From NCBI GenBank assembly GCA_949358305.1, contig OX442314.1, positions 16,175,060-16,239,059 on the forward strand: DNA of 64,000 nucleotides. Reading direction: 5' to 3'. Below, in pieces: positions 13,538 through 30,660 of the stretch. This DNA comes from Strigamia acuminata. Its lineage: Eukaryota > Arthropoda > Chilopoda > Geophilomorpha > Linotaeniidae. The translations under genes were made by a program, and so were the position numbers. Position 1 is the first letter of the stretch, and each line of letters begins with the position of its first letter. The notes under the pieces are model-generated. The model saw only the letters and a program-made list of their open reading frames with translations. It was not told the DNA's origin and did not search any database.

Positions 13538-14872
13538 ATGTACAACTTTAAACTGTTACTTTTGGGTGGGTATGCAACTTTTCTATATATTTTGTACTTC
13601 ATCAGGGTATAAAACATTAGGTTTCAATATTGAACACAGCTGTATGCAACGACAATAAAGATTTTACTACCCAATGAGAATCCGTGACATTTCGACTCTA
13701 AACTGGGCCATCACTGACATTGCGCTTCCTCTTATGATTAGTAAAATCTTGATAGTAATACTAGTAAAATAATTAATATAAGAAGTGATACAGTGCACAC
13801 GTACTTTTTGCATCTAGAATTTTAATATCTAAATGGTATATTATTTGAGAATAAAAAAAATCATACTTTGTTGTTTTTATGTACGCACCCAAAGTTGTGC
13901 AAGAGTTTGAATTCTGAATTAAGATTTTTGGGTAGTGATAACGTTCACCACCGAGCCTCACACCTCGCGAGGTCCCGTGCTCAGGTTTTGCTCAGGCCCT
14001 CGCAAATTTCCGGGCCGGCTCTGCTAACTTTTGCTGTTTTATCAAAATAGGGAGTTTACACTGATAATGCTGTCGCTATTTTTTCAGCAGTACCTCCTAT
14101 CCTATGTTTACAAACTTTTCTTTTCCTGGAAAATAAAATATAAGTACGAGTTGTTCGTATTAATGAGGCACAAACTCTCTAGTCTAGTACGTATCAGATA
14201 ATGTGCAGAATACCATCTTTAATTTCAGGCTAATTTTTGGAAATTTTCAATTCTAACATTACTTTTGTTTTTAATTAGGCCTTTTAGTCACAATGTTTAT
14301 GCAATGCAATGATTCTGCAAAGATTAAAACGACAACCGAACCTTCTGCAAAAAATGCTAAAACTACAGTAGGGCCTTCTGCAAAAAATGCTAAAAAAGAA
14401 AAAGATGCACCAGAAACTGCAATGGATCCAAAAGAACAGGAAGAACTTCTAAAAGATTACGACAAATCACCGAATAAAATGCAATTTTTAAAGGATTATG
14501 ACGACGAAGTTTTAGAAGCATTATTTCAGAACTGCTTACAACAACACGGAACCAGCATGGAAAAGTATGATAAACAACTCGAAAAATGCTCTAAGGATTT
14601 AAAAGACAAAGACCCCACAAAAATGAAGAAATGGGTAAAGGACAATTGCAAGTAAGATTAGAATGTTAGAATAATTTACCAATAGTATCCACACAATAAC
14701 GTCTTTTTTTTGCAGACACATAGAAGATACAGGTTTTCCAGCGTGTTATAACAGAACTTATAATAAGATTTTCAACAGTTGTTACAATGAATTTCCGTAC
14801 AATTCAGACATGATAGTTGAAAGTATGAGACTTAAATATAAATTGATATGTGACGTGCCAATAACTGCGTAA
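13538..14872 (+). CDS. Small secreted six-cysteine protein, paralogue B
   Basis: Function unknown. Exons: 13538-13565 (MYNFKLLLLG), about 14280-14651, and about 14716-14872 (TAA). The signal peptide is split by a 714 bp intron and ends around MQCNDS. Next comes a low-complexity Lys/Ala/Thr stretch with two copies of PSAKNAK, absent from paralogue A. The conserved core follows, with six cysteines spaced C-17-C-19-C-10-C-11-C-22-C. The motif TGFPACYN parallels NGFPKCFD in paralogue A, and the last intron sits at the same place just after the third cysteine (phase 2 in both). The protein is expected to be secreted and disulfide-bonded. The acidic/basic charge pattern gives no clear ligand. Tandem duplication followed by insertion of the linker is the simplest history. 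Confidence 0.75.
13949..14030. other. GC-rich island inside intron 1 of paralogue B
   Basis: About 80 bp (CCTCGCGAGGTCCCG ... CCGGGCCGGCTCTGC) of strongly GC-rich sequence in an otherwise AT-rich intron. The composition break suggests an inserted repeat fragment, but no terminal repeats or coding frame identify it. Confidence 0.35.
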
Positions 14873-15435
14873 TTGTAATATCTCGAATCCGAATTTGATA
14901 GTTTTAGCATAAAAGAATTTTGGTAATGCACCAGTAATTTGATTGTATACGGACAAATTGAACATCACAGATAAATATGACTAAAGAGTAAAGACCCAAT
15001 GATTGTTTTGAGTATTGCTATTAACCTATCAACAGCAACAGCCATCGAATATCTTAAAAAAAGCCTACTCCCTTCCCAAAAGTTTAACAACAAGGCACAA
15101 GCTGTATAAAACTGGAAATAATTACAAAAGAAAATTTAAAAAAAAAACAAAAAAAACACACACGCACCCTCAACATTTGGCACTTTGTGTGAGTAAAAAT
15201 CAATCCGTAAAAGATCTTTTCTTGAATTCAATGTAGCTGAATGAAAAAATCACCAAACTGGGATAAAGGCAAAGTAGGTTAGTAGGTTAGATCTATAACT
15301 AACCGTATACCTATTTATTTATTTATTATAAGCCTAAGCCAAATCTGTAGCAAAACATGGAAATATTTTAAATAACCAAACTGTTTAGAATACAAATTTT
15401 TTCTTTTTTATATTGACCAGTTACTAGTCCGGCTC
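14873..15435. other. Convergent intergenic gap
   Basis: AT-rich 3' flank shared by paralogue B (+) and the DEG/ENaC gene (-). It has A-rich tracts near 15140 and short GTAGGTTAG repeats near 15277. No gene was seen. Confidence 0.5.
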
Positions 15436-18400
15436 CTATTTTAACGGAACACGAGACTTAGACTTCATTTCCGCTACAAACCACTGCGTAAAATCCACGA
15501 ATGCTTCAAACACAGCAGGCATACACCAGCCCAACATTAATCCCATAATAGACCCAATTTCACATAACAACTGAACGTGTGAATAAGAAGAAATTTCAAC
15601 AATTTGCTCCACAGCATTATGGATGAACATAATTGAGTAAATTGTAAACATTGCATCATCAATTGGTTCAAAGTACAAATTCGTGTAAAGTATTGTTTGG
15701 TTACAAATTCGAACGCAATTGCATGATTCCGTGGCAAAAAAACTTTGGTGATAAAACGTATGCGCTAGTTTGGCAGAAGTCGTCGTTTCGCACATAGGTC
15801 TTTCAATTTTCATGTATGGTAATCTAATGCATTGAAAACATCGTTATTTCTTTGTGCAAAATAAGCAAAACATTTAACATATTAACCATGGTGAAGGCCA
15901 TTTGGATTCAAAATTGCACTGTACTTTCCACCATAACACCACGACACATTTATACACAAGTTTTTTTCTTCACATTACCTGCATTCTAATAGCTGCAATT
16001 TCTCTTTTAAGCATTCACTTAGGCAATAACGGGTATCCTCGACGCAAGGGTTCTTTTTCGTGTTGTAACGTTTAACCTACAATAATTGACAGCATTAATT
16101 ATGCATAACGCCATGTTAAGTAAAGTGCAATCGCACATCAACAATTTTATTATTATTACTTACGTTTTATCTCCAAGACCTGATTTAACCTGCTTTAATT
16201 AACCTCAATTAATTAGGTTTGATCTGGTTTGGGCTGGTTAGGTTTAGTTAGGTCAGGAGGTCTTGGAAATAATGCATAAAATTCCCGGCTAGTATTTCTA
16301 CTAATACTTCCAAACTTTGTGAATGATATTAATTATTATAGTAAACTATTATAAATTAAAATTAATAAGCAAAAGCCCGGGTAAAAACATGCTCGCTCGG
16401 ATTGTTACGCAAGGTGTGGGTCCGCTCGCTCTAACGGCAGCTGCGAAGACTAACAGTAAGTGCATTTGTACGGAGTATTCGTTAATATGAAAACAAAAAA
16501 AGTAGTAGAGGGGGTAATTTTGTTCAAAATTATAGAATAAAAAGTACCGTAATTAATCATGCTGTACTCATGTTGTATCTACTCCTTGGGAGTGTATAAT
16601 AAAAATCAAATCAAATCAAATCAGGTTGTTGGTTGCTGACATCAAGGATGTCTTTGCTGACATCGTGAAAAAAATTTCCAAAAATGTATTATACTTTACC
16701 TCTTTGTGCGTAAACATGACAGCTGCAATGCCTTTAGTTGTTAAATGAATGTATTGCGAGAGATCTATATAGTCATCGCCGTGAGATAAGTACGCTGTGG
16801 CAGAAAGATCTTCAGTATTGGAGCAAGGTCCGCCTGTTGCTCCCATCATCGTGATCATTACATGAATGGTGCTTGTCCCGGTGAATTGATGAGTGCCTGA
16901 AAATAAAACTCGAATAAATACATGAGATTTTCAGTGGAAAAAAACAAAACATACCTATCTCACAAGGGGAGAGCACCAATAAGCTATCACAGATTGTTAT
17001 AATATTAAACAAGAAGGATTGTTATATCATGCTGAATGAGACCCTAAAATAATTTTATTCCATAGACAGCCAACAATGCAAACAATGAGCTCAAAGTTGG
17101 CACTATTTTGTCTGTGTATACATCAAATCTGAGCAATCAGGCCTAGTGTATGAATACTGTAAACAACAGTTGCTAGGTAAAAAATAGTCCCAAGATCCAA
17201 GTTCAATTTTATCATTTGAGATTCAATGATGTCATTTCCTCTTTTGATATCACATGACATATGACATCAGAACTTTGTTCAACAACATGACTGTCTTCAT
17301 GAAGACAATAATAGTTTGTAGTGGTGGTCCAGTGGTTCAGGCAATGGACTAGGAATCTTTCCACACAGGTTCAAATCCTGGTGTGTGTGAAAATTTTTTA
17401 CTTTATTTTTTTTTAGCAGTAATTTTAATGTTTGTAATTTTATGTTTGTTTTTAGAAAACTTTAATTAATTAATTTTAATTTTTTAACAAACATAAAATT
17501 ACAAACATTAAAATTACTGCTAAAAAAAATTAAAAAATAAAAGTAAAAAATTTTCACACACACCAGGATTTGAACCTGTGTGGAAAGATTCCTAGTCCAT
17601 TGCCTGAACCACTGGACCACCACTACAAACTATTATTGTCTTCATGAAGACAGTCATGTTGTTGAACAAAGTTCTGATGTCATATGTCAAGTGATATCAA
17701 AAGAGGAAATGACATCATTGAATCTCAAATGATAAAATTGAACTTGGATCTTGGGACTATTTTTTACCTAGCAACTGTTGTTTACAGTATTCATACACTA
17801 GGCCTGATTGCTCAGATTTGATGTATACACAGACAAAATAGTGCCAACTTTGAGCTCATTGTTTGCATTGTTGGCTGTCTATGGAATAAAATTATTTTAG
17901 GGTCTCATTCAGCATGATATAACAATCCTTCTTGTTTAATATTATAACAATCTGTGATAGCTTATTGGTGCTCTCCCCTTGTCAGACAAATAGCATTGTC
18001 CTCTGGTGGTGTTGATATAGCGAAAACTGTTATGACTCACAGGAACAGGCGTAATGCCCATATGCTCCTGCATTATACCAAAACATACTTGGATGGTGAA
18101 AGAGTCAAATTAATGGATTTGGAATTAGCAAATTACCTTAGCATTCGAGTTAATCAGTTTCCAAGCGATAATATTGGACGGTTTTAATGATTTCGACCAA
18201 ATTTTATCAGCGCTTTGATTCAAGGATAACAATTCCAAAAAATCCTCATCACAGAACGGTTTATTTGATCTGGATCGATCGTGGTCTCGAGATAAGAGCA
18301 GTTGACTCTTGTAAAAATAATAGAGAATCGGGAAACTACAGAAAGTGAAGTTAGGGAACGTCACTCTGGTTTTCTCTATCACCTCAATGATGACTCGAGT

Positions 18401-20203
18401 TGGTTCCGACCAATAAAACAACACTCGATTAGCAATTTGACAAAAGCAAAGCAGTGAAGAGAAAAGGAAAACAAAATAGTACATATAGTACATTTTCCCC
18501 CTCTTGGCAGCACTTGTATGTATTGTTTTTAGTTCATTGCTTAAAACTACTTCGCAATGCCGAACCAGTGGTTTTTTGTTTAGTCTAAGCCGCCACAGTT
18601 GGTATTTTGCAAACATGTAGTAAATTACACACTGAATAAGTTTGACTATTGAGAGAATAGACAGACCGAAATAAAGGCCGAGGTTGCCACCAATCTCGCA
18701 CAACAGCGATACTATTCCGTACGCATATTTCTCAGAAACAACGGTGATGTAGTTGGCCCGAAAACTAAAATAGAAGCTGCTTTCGTTCTGTTTCATCGCC
18801 GTATTTAGCAAACCAAAATCGTAAACTGTTTTCTTACAATTTCGAACGCATTTGCAGTTTTTTACTGGATCAATTTTGAAATATAAATCAGTCGATTTTA
18901 TGTACGCGTCCTCAATAATGCTAGTATTTTTAGAAGTTTTACAGAATGGTAAGTTTAATTCTTCAGGCATGTAAGGAAATCTGTAATTAATTCTATTATC
19001 ATTTTTTAAAAATACTTATTATAATTTAGTCTTACCTGCACGAAAAATTCTGTTTCATGTTCATGGCCAAAACGCATTTAGATTTGCATTTTTCGAATTC
19101 ATCGGAATCAACGCAAGGAGAATGTGGTCTATTGAGAAATTCATACTGCAATTGATTGGATCAATATAAAAATTAAAAATTAAACTATTACTGCCAAATG
19201 AGTGCCATCATTGCCAATAGTACCTGAACATAGGTTAAATAGACGTACATGGTTTGCAGAGTGGAAAAGCTGAACAGACTTCTCAAGTCTAACGTCTTTT
19301 GATAAGGTTCGTGCGCACTACCCTACAGAATTTTTGTTTAATTGATTAAATGTTAAAGAAACAAACTCAAATTTGGTCCCTACCGTTATCGATGAAAACT
19401 TGCAGACATTGCGAGGTTTTTTAAGCTTCAGTATCATGAGGGCAGTTGCCGAATTCGCAATTGATTTGTCTAATAAAAACAAGTAATTTTAAATTAAAAC
19501 CTTAAAGTGTTCTTACATATTTTAAGTGTAGATACTCTGATAATAGCTCTTGCAAAGCCCCATTGGCGTATAGGTGTCCGTCGGAGAATCTAGTTGTATA
19601 ATATCACGCTTCTAGAATAAAATGAAATAAAAGTAATGAAATGAAAAAAAATAGTTTTGCGTTAGCTCCCCATCGACTGCTTCAAATAAAACTTACCAAT
19701 TTCAGAGCAAATTGCAACTCCAAAGATGTCATATTAGTCCAGTTCCAAATTTCGTCCGCTCTCTTGTTACTTACAGTTTTTAAGAGGTAAAATAGCTGAT
19801 TCAGGCATTGCATTGAAGAAGTTATGGGGTATTCTTCCTTTACTTTTGCCAAGCCATCGGTGTCTTGAGTGCAGAGAGTCAACGATGGAAAAGTGAAGTT
19901 GTGATTAAACTGAACATCAACAACCACTGGGTAACTTAAGTAAAACTGCACTCTGTCAAATATTTGGTAACAGCAAGCCGCGAAACACGCTAGAAGAATT
20001 ACGAGAAATAGTGCGCGTAACCAAAATGAGGTTTTCTTGCTGCTTATTTTGCTCACTCCTGGTAGAGCCCAATGGGAATTTTCATTTACAAGTAAAATGA
20101 AATGTACAACTCGTTTGATAAACATCAAATGCTGTCGTCTTTGATTCACCAACATTTTGCAGCTGAATGATTGTGGCAATTGACAACGGGTTGTTAAAAA
20201 CAT
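15436..20203 (-). CDS. Double DEG/ENaC channel: two full modules in one reading frame
   Basis: Predicted amiloride-sensitive-type cation channel subunit in the plasma membrane. Module A: first exon from the ATG at 20203 with TM1 (ALFLVILLACFAACC) and FPSLTLC; extracellular exons near 19618-19530, 19474-19389, 19322-19225 and 19147-19037. The exon 18977-18139 then carries the module A end (CKCVRNC, SLLCEIGGNLGLYFGLSIL, TM2), a basic linker of about 45 residues with no stop, and module B TM1 (YYFVFLFSSLLCFCQIANRV) with FPNFTFC. Module B continues at about 18075-17989 (NTTRGQCY), a short exon at about 16990-16960, then 16897-16700, 16074-15979 and 15829-15436 (CNCVRIC, LLCEIGSIMGLMLG, TAG). The CR|FPYM and CR|LPYM junctions fall at identical positions and phase in A and B, showing whole-gene tandem duplication and fusion. 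The exons flanking the palindrome are the least sure. Confidence 0.8.
16173..16266. repeat. Imperfect 94 bp hairpin in a DEG/ENaC intron
   Basis: The outer ends CCAAGACCT and AGGTCTTGG are inverted copies, with further partial pairing inside (ACCTGATTTAACC against GGTTAGGTCAGG). It could be a small MITE remnant. It contains TTAGG-like words, but not as a clean telomeric tandem. Confidence 0.5.
17318..17399 (+). pseudogene. tRNA-like Pol III unit, left palindrome arm
   Basis: TGGTCCAGTGG (17325-17335) fits the A box TRGYNNANNNG. GGTTCAAATCC (17368-17378) fits the B box, at normal tRNA spacing. Six T (17394-17399) follow directly, as a Pol III terminator would. The anticodon loop position reads CTAGGAA, a Pro(AGG)-like loop, but the acceptor stem does not pair and the anticodon stem is weak. 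I call it a tRNA-derived sequence (SINE head or pseudo-tRNA), not a working tRNA. Confidence 0.6.
17545..17626 (-). pseudogene. tRNA-like Pol III unit, right palindrome arm
   Basis: This is the mirror copy of the unit at 17318-17399, on the minus strand, with the same A box, B box and a terminator (A6 on the plus strand at 17545-17550). The two units point toward each other. Confidence 0.6.
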
Positions 20204-20212
20204 ATCACTGAA

Positions 20213-20216
20213 ATAT

Positions 20217-20263
<47 letters not shown>

Positions 20264-20265
20264 TT
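20213..20265. repeat. (ATTT)n microsatellite
   Basis: About 13 ATTT units lie immediately upstream of the DEG/ENaC start codon. A shorter TTTA run is at about 24279-24303 within FBXO11. Confidence 0.95.
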
Positions 20266-23068
20266 ATTGACGTCACCTTAGTAACTGTTTGGCGCTTTTT
20301 AATAATTAAAATCACCAATAAAATAATAAAATATGACGAGCGATGTTGATCTTGGTCATGACATATAACAACCGCAAAATATTACCAAAAAATGTGAATA
20401 AAATTAAATTCCCTTTAAAGTTTTGTCCATGAAACAAGTTTAATCTTAACTTGCGGTTACTGTACTAACGGAAGAGTGGAATTCAAGCGGACCGAGCCAT
20501 AGTCAAAACAACACAGGGCGCTGCAAGAGGATTGGATTTCAAAGGACAGCCACGACTGACAAACACCTGACTTATAAGTACGATGGAATACAGACGGACC
20601 AAGCTAAACTAAAGAAAAATCTCTACACTGTAGTGGAAACGAGTGGAGACGAGTGGACGAAGCCCGAATGCTAAATGTGTGAATCCTGTTTCAAAATGTG
20701 TTCCAAATTCAAATCTACATTTGTTTTTGTTTTTTAATAATAAATTTAAATGTCAAAATACTCATAATGCCACAATCGATATTGAAAAAGAACAAAAAGT
20801 ATAGAATAAAAATAAATGAAGCCGTAATTATTTCACATCACCGTAAGGAACACTTTTTGTAACAAAGTGCAAATTGAATATATATATCTATATGTATATA
20901 TACAGGATGTTTATATGCGATACAACAAATGATGCTACGAAACGAAACGACAAGAATCAAGATACTCTCATAGCACCATTCACTATAGGTAATAAACAAT
21001 AAACAACCAGCATGTATATACAAATATACACATATATATATATAAAATGTATATATAATATAGAGAAAGAAGTCATATTTATATACAAGTATACGTTCAC
21101 AACAATCATGAGACATTATACAAGATACATGATGGCCGCATATCAAAATGCATACAATGTTTCTTTTCATTGACACACAAAACAAAAATATTTTGTGGCG
21201 ATGTTTTGAGTGCAAACAACATTTAAAAAAAATTGAGATTATTTAAAGCTTTGAATAGATGGAGGCTTTGTTCTTTTTTTTTAATTGCATATTTTTCAAT
21301 TAATTTACAAATAATATATGCACTCCTCACACGTTACGACTTAAAATGTCATCACCTATTATTTTTGTTTGTATTTAAATTGACAAAATGGCAAAGATGA
21401 TATGCCTTGGAAGAAAGGGTTATCAGGCAAGGCAAATGAATTCATCACTAAGCCCAAGACAACGTCATTGGAAGCGTCTTCCTGGTCCATTTAAGTTCTT
21501 TTACAATTTCATTTAAAATTTTAAGACACTTGTTTTTGGCATAGCTGCAAAAATAAGTAAACATTAACGGAAAAAATTGGGAAAATCAAAAATTAGCAGC
21601 AAAAAATAATAATAAGCGAACCAATTATGACGTAATTTATGTAAAATATAAATCTAAAAAGGTTTTATTAGATTTTTTTTTAAAAAAAAAATGAAACGTC
21701 AAAATTTAGCTGAAATGCTGCGCTTTAAGTGGGCAATTTGAAATACGATAATGAAAATCTCCTTTGCTACTTTACAACTGCTTACACAAATTTGGTACTC
21801 TACAATTTTAACCGATTTCGATATTTTAAATTAAATTTAAAATAATAAGAAATAAAAAAAATTCAAATGTGAAAAATGTGAGCACGTTTTTTATACTTGA
21901 GATATGATCTAAAATTAAAAAAAATAAAAATAAAAATAAAATTGCAAAATGGCCACCGGTTAAGTCTTTTTGTACAACTAAAAATAAAAAATATCTAAAC
22001 ATTTTTCTAAAAAAAAGAATAAAAATATTCCCAATTTTTAAAAAAAAAATTAGTCATCAAACACTAAATTCCAAACAGCGAATTAAGATTTTAGTTGGAT
22101 TTTGGATTAATTTCAAATCTACCATACGACGAAATAATTAAAAATAAAATAAAATAAAATATGGAAAGTGTTAATAAGCATAAAATTAAATAAAAAAAAT
22201 TATGTACATTAGTTCTCTACATCCCCAAACCAATAGCTACGTAAAAGAATCTTTGGCACAAAGAAATAGGACAAGGCACCCAAAACTGATGAGAGTGAGA
22301 GACATGCAAAACTAATTACAAATTTATAAACAACCTAGAACACATCAACCGGAAAAATATAAATCAAAACATTTCGAATAAGTGAAGTTGCCTTCTAGTT
22401 CGTACCCATACACCTAAATTAAATGCTTTAAAAAAAAAAAGAAAACAAAAGAGAGAAAAAAAAGAAAAAATCTTTGGTTATGTACAATAAAAAAAATAAA
22501 ACTTAATTTGATCACTGGAATATTTTCATGAGTCGCACTGATATTTGTTTTTTGTCGGTGTTGTAATATTTAAATAAAATCTTTGGAACTGTTTTGGAAA
22601 AAATGCCACCTGAAGAATTCAAACCGATATAGAAAATTGTCAAAAAAGAAAAAAAGTCGTTCTATAATCAGTTGTTTTGAAATAAAGAGGTGAAACGATA
22701 TAAAAGAAATAATAAAAGATGAGGCAGGGAGCAAAGAGAGGAAATTGGAAATAATTTGAGACACATCGTTACCAAACCAGTGCACAGATTCTAAAAAACT
22801 CACTATTAATCATCACTTTTTGTTCGCGTGAAAAACATGTTATGCTGTCCACTAAACTCTTGAGCATGGACAACATCGGAAATAACATCACCGGGAAAAC
22901 TTTACACAAAGACTCGGAGCGCAAGTTCTTATTAAGGGGAGCCACGTCGCTTCCTCTTTGTCCTTGCTTCAATGTCTCGGTAAAAGTTTATTCACACACA
23001 CACAGGCACGCACAAATCTAACTAAAAAGATTGAACCGAAGGCCTCAATCGGACCCGTGGATGCATCA
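20266..23068. other. Intergenic, AT-rich, low complexity
   Basis: Between the 5' end of the DEG/ENaC gene and the 3' end of FBXO11. It holds a (TA)-rich zone (20878-21062), many A and T homopolymers, and probably the FBXO11 3'UTR. The frames at 20838-21215 and 22570-22972 are low-complexity and lack family features, so I do not call genes. Confidence 0.5.
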
Positions 23069-29421
<6,353 letters not shown>

Positions 29422-30126
29422 AATTGTCTCCTATTGAGCCAATATTTGGGTTAATTTCAACAAAGAACATTCAGCTGGGCTTCGATTGAGCAGGTAGCCA
29501 TTTTCTTGTTCGCCAGACGGAAGCTAATCAACAACCAATCGTACGAGAGCATTGATCACGTGACTTAAAACCACGATGCATGCGAAAAGAGCTTTTTAAC
29601 TTGACCGGTCGCTGCTTTTTGTAGCAGGCCTTGATGAACATTTTTACACAAATGCCCGTTGTATTGATTTCGAGCAGTTCTACCAGTAGGAACGATCTCT
29701 TCCAACCTAGGCTCGACGCATTCTAGATTCTAGACCAATGGCACTCGACTCGATCGGGCAATGAATAAAAAGCTATACGTTGTATCAGCTGATTACACAT
29801 TCAATATATAACATTGAATATCAAATCACGGACGAGATTTTTTCTCGTTTTTCTCGAGATTGTGTATTTTTTTTAAATCCACAAATTACATCGACGTTAA
29901 AAATACAAATTGATGCATCCGTAATCTCGATTATTACTGTAAAATAAAATTAAAATGTCAAGAATTCGAATTAAAATAACAAAAACAAAATAAATAGATA
30001 AAAAAAACGTTCATGACCGTTTTCAACCGGACTTAAACTACGTATTCGATAAATTAACAAGTGCCTGTAAATATGGGCCGATCGTCATCTAGTGACGGTT
30101 TTATAAACCTATTATCATCATCATGT
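29422..30126. other. FBXO11 upstream region
   Basis: About 700 bp between the proposed FBXO11 start and the DIRS element. It probably contained the promoter for FBXO11, and before the insertion it formed one divergent intergenic region with POLE2. No coding sequence was seen. Confidence 0.5.
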
Positions 30127-30221
30127 ATGTAATCTCGGCTGAACGAAGTGAAGCGGAGCGAAGCGGAGCGAACGAGTGAAAGCCGATAGCATTCACTCGT
30201 GTAATTGGAGGTTTAACAGGA
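30127..30221. repeat. DIRS right outer terminus
   Basis: 95 bp that is the perfect reverse complement of 30436-30530 by my reading. It contains the repeated word AGCGGAGCGA. Confidence 0.88.
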
Positions 30222-30248
30222 GATGGCGCTACTAGTCGGGTTACGTCA
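30215..30248. repeat. DIRS inner ITR, right copy
   Basis: 34 bp, from AACAGGAGATGGCGCTACTA to TTACGTCA, identical to the reverse complement of 34854-34887. Confidence 0.88.
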
Positions 30249-30435
30249 GTCTTAAAAGCTATATCCTGGAAAAAAGGAAGTGAAGGAAAAAATGGAGTCA
30301 ACAACAGCACCGAGTTGACGGTAAGCGTATTTACGATATTTCTTAATTATAAGCGTTAGAGTGTAACTAAAAGTTATTAGCTGGAGGTAAATGGAGACCA
30401 AATGAATTAGTTGTGACAAGGGAGGATGTGGTGGG

Positions 30436-30562
30436 TCCTGTTAAACCTCCAATTACACGAGTGAATGCTATCGGCTTTCACTCGTTCGCTCCGCTTCGCT
30501 CCGCTTCACTTCGTTCAGCCGAGATTACATTCACTCTTTGTAATCTCCGGCTAAACAGGAGA
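30436..30562. repeat. DIRS internal complementary region
   Basis: Two abutting blocks: 30436-30530 complements the right outer end (30127-30221), and 30529-30562 complements the left outer end (34879-34912). They share the dinucleotide AT at 30529-30530. In DIRS elements this region is taken to template the joined ends of a circular intermediate. Confidence 0.88.
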
Positions 30563-30660
30563 CTTGAAAGGTAACTTTTTTCCATAGGATAAAAATAAAA
30601 ATGTTTTGGAAAAAACAAGTTTAACAATTTTTCAGTTTAATCATTTTTTATTTTATGAAA

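Larger units (their letters stand above)
16962..17982. repeat. Long near-perfect palindrome (arms about 490 bp, 35 bp spacer)
   Basis: The left arm 16962-17450 and right arm 17486-17982 are reverse complements. I saw one substitution (GATATCACATGACA against GATATCACTTGACA) and small length differences in the T-rich part. The ends are ACAAGGGGAGAGCACC and its complement. No target-site duplication is evident, and no transposase frame lies inside. Each arm carries a tRNA-like unit. The palindrome sits in module B of the DEG/ENaC gene, and its left-arm edge overlaps a likely small exon (LLVLSPCEIG). It is either a foldback/long-TIR element, a local inverted duplication, or an amplification/assembly chimera. 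Confidence 0.9.

Noticed and set aside
15270-15300. GTAGGTTAG repeats as a telomere remnant
   Set aside because: There are too few and imperfect units to support it.
17318-17390. Functional tRNA-Pro
   Set aside because: The acceptor stem does not pair and the anticodon stem is weak, although the Pol III boxes are intact.
17954-18187. Plus-strand coding frame beside the palindrome
   Set aside because: The minus strand of the same stretch gives a DEG/ENaC exon with acceptor and NTTRGQCY, so the plus frame is a shadow.
20838-21215. Tyr/Ile-rich minus-strand frame
   Set aside because: It is made of TA-rich low-complexity sequence with no start context, splice support or family similarity.
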